From: Druceiella hillmani
Taxonomy: Eukaryota > Arthropoda > Insecta > Lepidoptera > Hepialidae
Direction: 5' to 3'
Assembly (NCBI GenBank): GCA_039881145.1
Contig: JAYKKI010000037.1
Span: 17,859,001 to 17,923,000, forward strand
Length of the DNA: 64,000 bases
Shown: positions 22,476 through 33,470 of the stretch, piece after piece
Layout: every line of letters starts with the position of its first letter
Numbering within the stretch: position 1 is the first letter of the stretch
Translations under genes and position numbers: made by a program
Notes under the pieces: model-generated
Seen by the model: only the letters and a program-made list of their open reading frames with translations
The model's database searches: none
What the model was told of the DNA's origin: nothing

Positions 22476-23437
22476 AAGTGATATTAAAATAAAGAACTGA
22501 ATTTTCATTAATATAATTTACATATTTATAACGTTTACTTTCACTTGCACCTATGGCGTTTATGGGAAATAATAAATTCACAATTATGTGTGACAATTAA
22601 TTTGAAGGAGTTTGATTATAGGTTATCATGACATAAGTATAATTATATTTTGTAAATTAAATATTTGAACAACGCTTGACGCTTGTCGGTTAATATATCA
22701 ATACACCAAGCTAAGAAACTTATATCTTAATTTCGGTATTGTTAAAAAATCCACAAACTTCGAAAATTTCAATAAATAAATTAAAATGAAAGGCATATTT
22801 ATAAGTCGGCAATATCGTATCAGTTGATATTACTAACGAATGTGGGTCGAACTGTGGATTAACTTATCTATTTAGTTTCTCTATCTAGGTATTATAAGTA
22901 TAATAGATAAATATTTCACGCAATCGCCTGGAATCGAGGAAAGAAAACAAAAATATAATTGAATAAATCATTGGTTCAAGAATGTCTAAGAGCTAGAGAT
23001 TTGTAAAGAATAAAAATAATATAATTATTGAAATATATGCAGCCTTTATGTGAAAATGAGGTAACAATAAGATAAACAATGAAACGTAACGCGTGGTTTA
23101 ATCAATCCACAATAAATCGAAATTTTAGCAAATTTGAATTTAGGTTCTTAATTGTGCATTTCTTAACTGCCGCATTCAAACTGCGTATTTTAAAATATGC
23201 CTGAGTCTTAACCAACTAACGAAACGAACCTCAGTCATAAGAACGTATTGTCAAGTTATTTTGCGATACTGGTAGAAAAGTACTATTGTGGTTAGATACT
23301 TCTAATGTCATTCCGAATATATAAAGGTACCAAATATTTATGGCAAAACCTCTTTCTATTTCTTTAAGGACCTGTAGTCATAATTTATTAATATACATTA
23401 AAATTATCCACTCATTGAAAACTTGTAAACCATATGC

Positions 23438-23439
<2 letters not shown>
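22476..23439. other. AT-rich non-coding DNA
   Basis: No supported feature. Confidence 0.5.
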
Positions 23440-23482
<43 letters not shown>

Positions 23483-23510
23483 CATATATATATATATATG
23501 TATATATATG
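23440..23510. repeat. (TA)n microsatellite
   Basis: Interrupted TA tract with TTTATACATA and TGTA breaks. Confidence 0.97.
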
Positions 23511-23859
23511 AAATTTATCAAAAACTTCTTTGAAGTTTAATTTCTTTGCACAGAAAAAGAAAATTAATCCAATAACCTTTATATCACCGTCGGTAGCAAA
23601 TTTAAAAAAACATTTCCGTCTATATAGGCCATCAAAACCTCCTTTGAAGTTGCTAAAGGAAAAAATTACACCTTAAAAATATTTCGATCTTATAATCGAG
23701 AAAATGTCTATTTCATCCATTATTTACGTAATAATTTTAGTTTCAGAATGATCCGCTTTTAGAATATAAGACATTTCGGTAAACAAATATTATTCTTTTC
23801 ATCCTTTACGTAACGTTGCAAACCAATGAATAGGTGTTACAAAAATAAAACTGGAATAT
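23511..23859. other. AT-rich non-coding DNA
   Basis: Nothing recognised. Confidence 0.5.
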
Positions 23860-24201
23860 TTTAGGGTTCCGTAACCAAATAGTAAAATGGAATCCTTATA
23901 ATTTTGTCCTGTTCTTCTGTCTGTTTGTCTGTCCGTAAATCACAGCCCTTCTACTCGGATATTATTGGCCCTATGTATTCGGATGTTAGGGGTGATTTAT
24001 GAACCTCTATTCGTTCAATGAAAATTATATTGAATAGGATATGTCGTGTAGTTTTTGAGATATCAGATATTTTCGGTACCGACTTATAATAACTTTGTTT
24101 TTACATGGTCTTTGAGAAATTCAAACTTATAGGTTTAATATGGTTTGGTGCTACAAAAAATTCGTACGCAAGTCCAACTCGCACTTGGCCAGTTTTTTTA
24201 A
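23860..24201 (+). repeat. dispersed repeat, family A copy with intact 3' end
   Basis: Begins TTAGGGTTCCGTAACC, contains CTTCTGTCTGTTTGTCTGTC, then TGTAGTTTTTGAGATATCAG and 'ATTTTCGGTACCGACTT', and ends CAAGTCCAACTCGCACTTGG followed by CCAG and a T run. The 3' end phrase is, from memory, the hallmark of an abundant lepidopteran repeat. A longer copy of the same family, with the same internal phrases, lies at 52612-53228, so the relationship is visible within the window. Confidence 0.8.
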
Positions 24202-24927
24202 ATTGAATGAATAAGCAGTTTATTTCTGACTTCGCACTTTGTCAAAATAGTAAAGGCGGAACTAAAATATAACATATTTAAAATAATGCATGTAATTTGA
24301 AATTATAAATCGGTGTTAAAACAATATTATATTAATACCCATGTCAAATATACCAATTGTTATTTAATTACTATGAACTGCAACCATGGAATTGATAGTA
24401 TTGGGATGCGTGAGGCTTATGAGTGTCTATACAAAAAAACCTAAATAAAAGGGTGAGCCAAAACAAACTGAAACACTTCTTTATTCCTATTTTTGTAAGT
24501 TTATTTTCAAAGTCCATGAAAATATTTATTACTGACTTTTCCGTTTTACAATTATTAACTCCGACTCTGACCGAATTATTCAATAGAATAAAATTTGTGA
24601 GTAAATTTTTCTATACGTCAATATTTTTAGGTGGCAAATATCTAATTACAATATAAGGATTTCGAGGGTGATTAATTAGAATAATTTTAATTTGAAAAAT
24701 GACTAGAATAAATTATACTTTCAACAATTACTTTTCTCAATATGACACAAAACCTGTGATGTTCTGCCCACATGTATTTTTAAATATCGGAACCAAATGA
24801 CAAATTATGTTGGATTTGTCATTTGAAAAATGTGTTTGATAAATTTACATTTAGACGTGATACAAAATACTATCCATGTAAAAAAGTTATGTTAGATACC
24901 TGGAGTAGTAACGTGAGAAACATCTAC
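24202..24927. other. AT-rich non-coding DNA
   Basis: Two overlapping opposite-strand frames at 24371-24656 match no family. The frame of the candidate peptide at 24928 is open back to about 24823 in phase. Nothing else was seen. Confidence 0.45.
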
Positions 24928-25101
24928 ATGGACATTTTGCTCGCTTATATAATCGTATTATTTGGGCAACTCCAGTCGAGTTGCCAACACGACATTTGCC
25001 GTTTTGATAGTGCCCGAGTTGTAAATGTCAAGAAAAATTTATCTGTATTTTCACAGACAGTACCTATCACAAAATATCAGAATAAGTATAAAAGTACATA
25101 G
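24928..25101 (+). CDS. possible small secreted peptide, 57 residues
   Basis: From ATG 24928 to TAG 25099-25101 the frame encodes a peptide with the layout of a secreted protein. It has a short acidic start, a hydrophobic core ILLAYIIVLFG at residues 3-13, and a polar c-region ending QSSCQ at about residue 20, where cleavage could occur. A hydrophilic mature part follows, with one further cysteine (HDIC) and a basic tail. The sequence around it is less AT-rich than its neighbours. The same frame is open upstream to 24823, so the start is a choice made for the signal-peptide layout. I recognise no family. A chance frame is possible, because no promoter, splice sites or polyadenylation signal support it. 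Confidence 0.25.
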   Translation: MDILLAYIIVLFGQLQSSCQHDICRFDSARVVNVKKNLSVFSQTVPITKYQNKYKST

Positions 25102-25395
25102 TACACATAGGTATGTTTCAAGTAAGCGAATCATTTGTGCAGGTGTAAGGTACTGAAGTCTCAAGTCCAACGCACTGACTTCGAATATAGAAAACAATAA
25201 CTTCTTATTTGATATTTAAACTAAAATAAAAGAAAACAATGGTTTACTCTCCTAAATTGTGGTGACAATATAGCTAAGAAAACAAAAAGTATATTTAAAA
25301 TTACATTCTAACATTTCCAATGTATCGGAACCGAGGACATATGTAACGTAACGAGAGAAATATATAATATAGAAGCATTAATGTATGCATACGTG
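25102..25395. other. AT-rich non-coding DNA
   Basis: No feature seen. Confidence 0.5.
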
Positions 25396-25433
25396 TATAC
25401 ACACATACACACACACATAAATAAATACATATA

Positions 25434-25522
<89 letters not shown>

Positions 25523-25541
25523 ATATATGTATATATATATT
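25396..25541. repeat. compound (CA)n/(TA)n microsatellite
   Basis: A CA/TACA run (25396-25417) followed by about 110 bases of TA with TACATA, TGTGTA and CTATATATGT breaks. Confidence 0.97.
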
Positions 25542-26660
25542 TAAACTTACAGCATTGTAAGTGATAATAGTAACACATAAATTTAAGTTAAAAAAATTCC
25601 TTTGGCGAGAAAGGGATTCTCAGATAATTTATAGATAATTCAGAAAAATATCTTCATTCTATCGACTTGGTTTTGAAAATACCTAGCTTTTAATAAATAT
25701 ACTTTGCACAATACACTATGTATATAAATGTACTTTTGGTATAGTGATATATAAACGTTTTATATTTATTTTAAATATTTTATTCTATATCTATATCTAT
25801 ATCTTTTATTGTAACGGTCGTGAATTAGTTCACGTAACATATAAAAATTGTTTCCATGATAGATTCGAATACATAAGCACATTTGAATACAGCAATTGTC
25901 TGTAACTGTATGTTGATTGTATTATTATGACAGTATTATTGTGTTTTATATTTGCTTACCTACGTCCGCCTTCAATGAACGTTTTAATTGATTATATTTA
26001 TTCTATAAAATAAACTTTGAAAGAGCTAATTTCAATTAATACCTTATGAGAGGCAAGAAATAATTTTAATTTATCGTAATCATCGTTTATAACGTGCAGA
26101 ATTTGACTAATTATTTATTTTTAATTTATATTTCATATTTCCAAGGAGTAGTGAATATAATATGAGTTCACAGATTTATATGGGTTCATACTGACCATAA
26201 TACAGGTATAGTGGAAATGTTATTGAAAAGACACAAATATGAAAGAAACTGATATTCAATTCTTGTAGGTTGCTTGAACCGGAGACTAGATGTTGGTAGC
26301 ATAGTTTGCCAATTTTTTTTATTTCCATGGTCTTAAAACATTATATATTGCTATTAATTTTTGAACGCAAGTAATTTTTGAACATTTCAGTGTGCTATGT
26401 TCAATTCAATCTGAATTAATGATATTATATTAATAATGCTATGTTCCGTATATTTGTAACATAGAGAGAGAATGTTGAATCGGTCAAAAAAAATGTGCGT
26501 TGGAACCATAAATGGAATGAAATTCATTAAAGTCTTCATATGGAGGTATATTTCTTTCAGTATTTGAAACACCTTAAATAATTCATCTTTTTTCGTAAAT
26601 ATTTAAATTGATTGTCTGGAATCCTAGACCATGGTCTAGGGCTACAGTTTTATATGCTCA
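25542..26660. other. AT-rich non-coding DNA
   Basis: Contains a small TATATC repeat at 25785-25803. No gene or dispersed repeat is supported. Confidence 0.5.
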
Positions 26661-26820
26661 GTTTTGTTATTACTATATTCTATTATATTCTATGAAGATC
26701 TCTTCATAGAATATAATAGAATATATTACATTGTAGAATATAGTTTTGTTATTACTATATTCTATTATATTCTATGAAGATCTCTTCATAGAATATATAA
26801 CATTGTAGAATATAGAGATA
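26661..26820. repeat. tandemly duplicated palindrome, 82-bp unit
   Basis: GTTTTGTTATTACTATATTC starts both at 26661 and at 26743, an 82-base period. Inside the first unit is a perfect inverted repeat: arms 26674-26698 and 26701-26725, 25 bases each, separated by two bases at an AGATCT-like centre. The second unit keeps the centre but its right arm is shortened by a few bases (26800 region). The palindrome therefore existed before the duplication or was reset by it. Confidence 0.93.
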
Positions 26821-27011
26821 AGAAATACTTTTGAATTAACTGAATCTCGACACCATAAATTCGTCTTCAATAAAGTTACCGCGAGTTAAATTAGAACAAA
26901 ATAATTCCTTTCTTATTAATTTTTCAGTCAGTCAAAATGTACATAAGTCGTTGACTTTTCGTAGTAGTCAAACCCGTTTCCTTTGAATATTCCTTTGAAT
27001 ACAATCACATC

Positions 27012-27015
<4 letters not shown>
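26821..27015. other. AT-rich non-coding DNA
   Basis: No feature seen. Confidence 0.5.
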
Positions 27016-27087
<72 letters not shown>

Positions 27088-27089
27088 TT
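27016..27089. repeat. (TA)n microsatellite
   Basis: About 74 bases of TA with one G interruption. Confidence 0.97.
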
Positions 27090-28301
27090 AAGTATGTACA
27101 CCATGTGGCACGAAACAAATTTTGATTACACAATTAAATCCGAATTTGGCCCTAGTGCTAATAAATTTGTGATATAAATGGAGATGTGCATTTTGTAGAC
27201 GCCCTATTTAACGTACGGAATCAATTAGCTTACTGGGACCATTAGTGCACATCACTCACAGCATTAATGAGCGCTGTAAGTGACTTAGTCTTCAATTATG
27301 CAGTTTAATTTGTTATAGTTTCCGCTGAATGGTCAAAGTGAGGTTACGTGCTTGTGATGCGGGAAGCTTGGAAGCGTAATTGAGAAATGTTTCGTTAGGA
27401 ACAAATTGTTGTTGTTGCTGTGGTGCTTTAGTAATATATTTTACCAAAACAAAATGTTACAAACTTGTAAAAAGAAGAAATGAATTATGTGTTACACATT
27501 AGGCACATGAACATATTCAGGTGTATATAGCTTTTCTATTGAACTATATACGAATACTGTATTACTAGTATACAGAGTTGTAAATATATCGTGGAGTTAT
27601 CAAAAGTTAGGAGTGTTAGAATTAATATTCTAATTTTCTGGAAAATTTTAACGAAACTCAACATTTTCCTTACAATTCTGACTTTGACACTTTGGTATTA
27701 AGAGAGGATATATTCTGCGAATATATAAATGTGCTGTTTTATTCTAAAAGTGACAAATTCTTGCAAATTATTTGTTAATTTAAAAAAAAATATGTAATAT
27801 ATTTAAAAAATTTCTATTACTTCTACTTACTTCATCTTAATCCAATTATTATTTTTATATGTATTTTGTAAATTGTAACTATTAAAACATGCGAAGGTTA
27901 TTACGTTTTATCTTTATATAAAATTTTAAATTTCTAAGGAAAATAGGTGAATCGATTGTTCAGAAACATGGACACCCAAATAAAAATAAATCTTATATAG
28001 AAATAGACGTTGTATGTTAGGAAAAAATTATATAAATCGATTTAATTGTCTTCGTTATTACATTACAAATGTTTCTGTGGTTTTTAATTGCTTCGTAACT
28101 GCGTATTATATTTTAATTAATAACGATAAAATATGATAAATGATTAACATTTTTGGTCTGCATATCAATTAATTTGTTTCATTGAAGTTATCCTTAGCTT
28201 ATGAAGGGTTGAATAAAGATTTTCACCTAACTACCAGGAATGAATTTTTATTATTCTATTTAATTATGCAATTTATCTATTAGCGTTACTGAATAATTTA
28301 T
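27090..28301. other. non-coding DNA with one less AT-rich patch
   Basis: At 27215-27440 the sequence is less AT-rich and looks information-dense (homeodomain-like TTAATGAG and CAATTATGCA words, then a TTGTTGTTGTTGC run) but has no long frame. It could be a regulatory element or an old insertion. The remainder is plain AT-rich DNA. Confidence 0.4.
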
Positions 28302-28600
28302 TTAGTAAATATTTTTTATTTTCTTATTGATCAAAATAATCACCTCACTTTCACTAAGTACCATTAAACATATATACAACTCTGAGGACACTGTGTCGAA
28401 AATACCGTTATTTGATTTGTAGCCAAACTTTGCGGCTTTTCGTTTACTCTGAACCGCAACACTGACGGCAAAACTTTTCATTAAACGAAAACTCTTTTCT
28501 TTCACTGATGGTATATTTGAAGAAGGTTATTGCTCCATTAACCCAGTTTTAGTAAAAATTAAATTATTTGAAGCACGGAGTAATTATGTATGAAATAGTT
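28302..28600. other. coding-like but broken patch, unidentified
   Basis: The minus strand is open for 67 codons (28505-28302). The plus strand has one frame with only two internal stops across about 250 bases, ending near 28592. The patch is less AT-rich than its flanks. Neither translation matches a family I know. The behaviour fits an eroded coding or transposon fragment. Confidence 0.3.
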
Positions 28601-29091
28601 ATCCGAATACTAGACGAAAAATTCTAACAACAAAATAACCGCGCTTTTGAAAACAAATACTACATTAAAATTTTTATATTCTGGTAGTGAAATCAATCTC
28701 TATAATCTAGCAAGAATGTAGTAAATGGGACATAATTAGCTTAATGTTCAGACTAGTGTATTTTTTCTCTGAAAATCCTGTAGATCTAAACTGCCATGAA
28801 TAGCGGGAGGTAAAGAAGGTGGAAGGGGATAGTGAGAGTATTGGGTTAGCCGATGATGAAGATATACGTATGCAAATCTGTATTGGATAAGTAACACTCT
28901 GTCACATAGTGGGTATATACTTAGCGCGAAAAACTAAAAACCAAAAAAGGTTTTTATTTAAGTAAAAGGTTCTCTGGATAAAGCCGAATCACACTTATAT
29001 TAAAAGACGTACTAGAAAATCTTTCTATTTAGTCGAACTCTGAACACAAATCACTATAAAAAAAAACAATCTTGGCTCTGGAACGGAATAA
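28601..29091. other. AT-rich DNA with a short acidic open segment
   Basis: At 28804-28887 a plus-strand segment of 28 codons reads as an acidic peptide (VEGDSESIGLADDEDIRMQI), in the same phase as the segment at 29092. It is too short to call. The rest shows nothing. Confidence 0.35.
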
Positions 29092-29268
29092 AAGATTAGC
29101 AGCGTAGCAGTTGACGTTCGCGATGGAAATGAGACTGACTCTGATAAAAATATTCCATTCTCAGTTTTGAGAGGCCATCGCACTTCGTCTGCTCGAGGAT
29201 CTGATAGTACATTCAAAGATGATGAAAATAATATGGACGCATTCAGCGATATAACAAACTTATTCTGA
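29092..29268 (+). CDS. coding-like segment, possible terminal exon or gene fragment
   Basis: A plus-strand frame without an ATG start is open for 58 codons from after TAA 29089-29091 to TGA 29266-29268. It is rich in Asp, Ser and Asn and includes SVLRGHRTSSARGSDS and DDENNMDAFSDITNLF, a balanced, soluble composition not expected of random AT-rich DNA. An AATAAA signal lies at 29275-29280. Against an exon, the upstream AG (29101-29102 or 29109-29110) has no pyrimidine tract. The opposite strand is also open for 97 codons (29318-29025), but that peptide is less protein-like. No family was recognised; it could be the N-terminal acidic part of an eroded transposase. Confidence 0.3.
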   Translation, partial: KISSVAVDVRDGNETDSDKNIPFSVLRGHRTSSARGSDSTFKDDENNMDAFSDITNLF

Positions 29269-30180
29269 ATATATAATAAATATATGGACTGAAATTCAAA
29301 GAAAAGCAAAAGATGCATTTCACGAAACTCAATGTTGGTGTATTTTCATTAATTAGCACGGATGTTGCTGATGTGTGTTACGCATTTTTTTATTAGTCCT
29401 GCTGCAACAAGTGTTGGTTTATGACATCATTTTATGAGACTTTGAATGTTTTTAAATAACTTATGTTTTCAAAAATACAACTAAAATTTACTGAGTGGAT
29501 CAGAATAAGAGCGCAAAACAAATAAAGTTTATCCGCAGTTTGAATTTCTCTTTAGTGTATGAATGCATACGACTTTGAAAAGATCAGACAGATATTCGTA
29601 CATTCCTTAAAGAACTTCTTCTGAAAATAATGATCATTGAACTTTTTCATATAAATGTTTTTCGTTGCTATATAAAATATCGTGATTATCCAAATAAAAT
29701 ATTTAAATAAAAACACGCAGCACTGTCTATTGAAAAGTATTTTTAGAAAAATTGTTTCATAAATGGTAATTTTAATGCCATTTCCTAATATTTCTCTAAA
29801 GTATAATATTAATTTGATCCGGGTTATATTTCAAACATATTCTACCGACCGTTTGGCAGTTTTACATATGTGTACATAGTAGTGTGTTTTACAATTTTTT
29901 TATCGAATTCTCGCTGGTTTAAAAGAATATTTTTCCAAGTTCAGTTGTATCTCTATTAACACAAATCTTATGATTTTGCCCAACTTCAACATGATACTTT
30001 CTGTTAATTGCCTTATTTAGTCTATAATCTAAACTTTTTTCAAAAAGATTTCGCCATTCATAATAAAGTGGTCGAAAATATGTTGCGGCTAGATACCATT
30101 ATTTTTGATACGAAAACAGGTAGGTAAGTAAAAATTAATTTGGCCTTTTTTCTTAAATTATAAACTATTTGGAAAGTTTT
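29269..30180. other. AT-rich non-coding DNA
   Basis: No supported feature after the polyadenylation-like signal at 29275. Confidence 0.5.
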
Positions 30181-30184
30181 ATAC

Positions 30185-30223
<39 letters not shown>

Positions 30224-30231
30224 ATTATATA

Positions 30232-30295
<64 letters not shown>
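30181..30295. repeat. (TA)n microsatellite
   Basis: About 115 bases of TA with TGTA, AATT and TACATA breaks. Open frames on both strands here are repeat translations. Confidence 0.97.
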
Positions 30296-30297
<2 letters not shown>

Positions 30298-31062
30298 TAT
30301 ATACATTGCACGTCACTAGTTTTGTCGTTATACACAACTTTTGATTATCTTTTAATTTTATACGTATTGGATAAAATGATCTGCGTGTGCGTGAGACATT
30401 GGTTACTTTCGGTTAGATGTCCACTAGAATCGCAAAGATGAGTTTGACTCTGCTTAATTCTTTATGACTTGCATTTATTTTTCTTGAATATTTATATGAT
30501 GATAAATATTTGTTTTCATAATCAATTTCGAAAGCTAATCTAAGTCAAACGTTCAAGTGACGCTGTCGCGTCATTCTACGTGCATAGAGGTGGCACCTAG
30601 CAATATCAGACGGCGATGTGTCAAGTACATCATAATCGTGCTTGTTTTGTGCATGAACGATCGCTCACCGAGACTTAGGTTCAATTTCATGTTTTGTTAC
30701 TTTTGTCTAACTTGTTATTTGATCCATTAATAATAGTTATGGTTAAATTGGATGATTCACAAAACGAAGAATGTAGTCAAAAGAAAATGGATCTTGAATA
30801 AAAGGCCGTTTAAATTAATTGAAGTATTATATTTGCCTGAAAGTAGAGTACCAAACGACGTTGATTTAAATGTAAATTTAATTTTGTGTTTCGGAGGTCT
30901 TGGACTGAGGATCTCCCTAATAATAGTTTATTTTAACCAAACTGATGGATGAACCATTCCTTTCCTAAATTTGTTCCTAAGACGTCAAGGTGGTCAAAGC
31001 TCAGGAATCATGATTATTGACTTATTTTCAAAACCCTGTGACGGGTAGGCCGTTAAGGTGTT
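30296..31062. other. mixed non-coding DNA
   Basis: The part at 30545-30680 has more CpG than its surroundings (GACGCTGTCGCGTCATT and onward). A 66-codon frame at 30752-30952 follows, matching no family. I see no promoter or splice signals to connect them. Confidence 0.4.
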
Positions 31063-31534
31063 GTGAAATTATTAAGGCTATTTTCAGTATTTTGTCATAA
31101 TTTTGCAAACAAAACTAGTAATACCTTATTAATCGAAGGGAGAGTGTCAGCCAGACCATATGCGCGAAGTGTTGGTTTTGGGCATACATTCGTCTGGTTC
31201 AGTTCTACAATAATGTGTATGATCGGGGAAAAGGTGTCGTCTGGTCCATATACAATAGGCAAAAAATGCATGCTTTTCGTCGTGTTTGCTACCAAATGTG
31301 GATTGTCGGATTGGACGAATGGATGTCCGAGCTAATTGTAAGGATAATAATTGCGTTTGTTTGTTACAGAATTATCAGAAGTTCGGCCGGCATAGACAAG
31401 GGCGGCGTAAGTGTGTGTCGGAAATAGTACTGCTCAAGCAATCGTCATACACACCGCACCGCATTCTATCTAACTTTTGTGATATATGTATCGGTCTTAA
31501 TAAAATTATTATGGAAATTGAATATTTTTCGTAA
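31063..31534 (+). CDS. GC-richer, multi-frame open region; possible exon(s), unidentified
   Basis: Frames in all three plus phases stay open for long stretches here (31063-31335, 31215-31427, 31286-31534), as does one on the minus strand, because the sequence is much less AT-rich than elsewhere. The best exon candidate starts after the acceptor TTTGTTTGTTACAG (ending 31369) and encodes 54 residues (NYQKFGRHRQGRRKCVSEIV and onward) to TAA at 31532-31534. A strong GTAAGT donor sits inside it at 31407, so it could also be a 37-base internal exon. Two GTGTC..CTGG.CCATAT-like words (31144 and 31233) hint at a diverged internal duplication. No family was recognised. A mobile-element fragment is a fair alternative. 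Confidence 0.2.
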
Positions 31535-33120
31535 TGGTTTTTGTGAATTCGCTCTTTTATTAACAGTTTTAAGTCTATGAGTGTTTATATAGAGTCAGCA
31601 CCACTTAATCACAGGAAGGCCGAATGAAGTTGTATTAAATAATTAAATCGTACATTTAATATCCACCTAATTATTATATCTATAATTGTATTATTATTTT
31701 TAATTAATATCTCTATAATTGTTTATTTCGTAATGACGTTTTCTCCGTCTTTACATTTTATTTTGTTTTACATTATATAGTTATAGCTTGCGATATGAAA
31801 TAGCGCCACTGAATATTTTGCACGTCGAATTATGAACTGTAAATGAGTTTTATTTAGATCTCGACAAAGATAAATGGCAAAGGACATGTGGTTATAAGAG
31901 GCAGAAAGTGTTAAAAATGATACATTTAAATTATTTACAGCGCAAATTAGGTATAGTTAAACTGTAATAATTGATGGGCTTCCTTTTTTCATTTTAAAGA
32001 ACACCGTCTACGGCGTCCTACTTTAAATGGGTTATTTTCATGTCTCATTTTCATATCAATAACTTCTACCTATAGTGCACATAATAGTAGCCAATAATTC
32101 GATGATGTCTTTTAATTAATTTACTGATTATTTATTATGTAATATGATACCGTGAAATAATGGTGGTTGTAATATAATGTCTGGAAATACACAAAAACTT
32201 TTGTCATTTTCGAGTTATAACTGTAAAAAGATCTAAAGTTAAATTTATTTCAATTTTTTTTCATATAGGGGAACATTACTAACTGATATCACTACATTAT
32301 CTTTTGAGAGTAATTAACAAAAATATTATGAAAATTGTCGACAATTACATAAGCGATATTAATATCATATAAAATATCGTATATTTCAAATAAATTTGCC
32401 TAATCGGAGAACATTTGGTAAACATATGCATAGAAATAAAAATGAAGCCTCTACGAAATCTAACTAGAATTAATAAATTAAATCGATTTATCATTTCATC
32501 CCCAACATCTTACCTTGGATGTAATTACTTATTTCCATATTATACGTTTGAGAAAATAAGAAAACCCAAAGAATGAACAAAGCTCGTTTTATAAAATAAA
32601 AAAAAAATTTAATGATTCGAACCTTTGGAAAAATAATTCAATGAAAGTAAATTGGTTGTGCCTAAAAACCTTATCATTTGATACCTAATAATTAAAAATT
32701 TCAATAATATAATTTTTTAAGTATTGAAATTCATCTATTATAAGTTACTACTTAGAACTAGTTTTTAAACTTCATAATGATTATAGTCAGAGATTAAGAA
32801 CAGAGAGTTACGATAGTTAGTAAAAACACATTGTGTGTAAATTTAGGCCTAAACTATATTTAATTCAGTAGTTATTACCATGTATGAATTATAACTATGG
32901 CTATTTTATAATTAGGGAACAACATATTGATGTATTCTTTTAGAGAAACACAATTTTTTTTATAAAGTTATTGCAATACAAATTTTTCTGTTATTTGATG
33001 ACAATTAATTATGTGAAATGAGTTATAGTCAATCTAAATTAAATATTAAGAATTAAGTTCCATATATCTGCTTATTTATTATTGTTCATGAATGGTCAAA
33101 AAAATCTGGTCTGTGATAAA
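31535..33120. other. AT-rich non-coding DNA
   Basis: No supported feature. Confidence 0.55.
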
Positions 33121-33470
33121 AATAAATACTAACATTGTCCAACATCCATTATTCCTCAAAGAAATTAGGAACGAAATTCATTGTCTGGCGGATTTGACAT
33201 TTTTTTTAACTGCGTTGACATTGTATTTGATGTAAAACATCATTTAATTTAAGTTTTAGCAACTTTCTTTTACTTCCATTATTTAGACTTCTCTGCTAAA
33301 TCTCTGTTATGTTAAGCAAAGATGTTAATGCTGTCAAAGGAATAAATAAACTCTTAATGAAAAACATTATACCGTAACAGTTGGTCACCTTATTCAATTG
33401 GATACTCCACATATCCACATTCGGAGTATTTAATATTATTTCAGCGTTGAAAAATATTATACAAATATAG
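33121..33470 (+). repeat. dispersed repeat family B, copy 1
   Basis: Related to 53690-54120. Shared, in order: a TAAATA..C..ACATTG.CCA.CAT start, a 'GGCGGATTTGACATT' to 'GGTGGACTTGAAATT' block, a GCATTGACATT-like word, TTTTAGCAA.TTT..TTTTACTT, and a terminal CAATTGGATACTCCAC (CAATTAGATACTCCAC in the other copy) followed by TTTC.G.GTT.A.AAAT. Neither copy has a coding frame. The function and the class of element are unknown. Confidence 0.75.

Noticed and set aside
22291..22596. 101-codon minus-strand repeat protein
   Set aside because: The frame exists because the 42-base tandem unit is divisible by three; the composition is Ile/Asn/Phe-rich like the AT-rich background.
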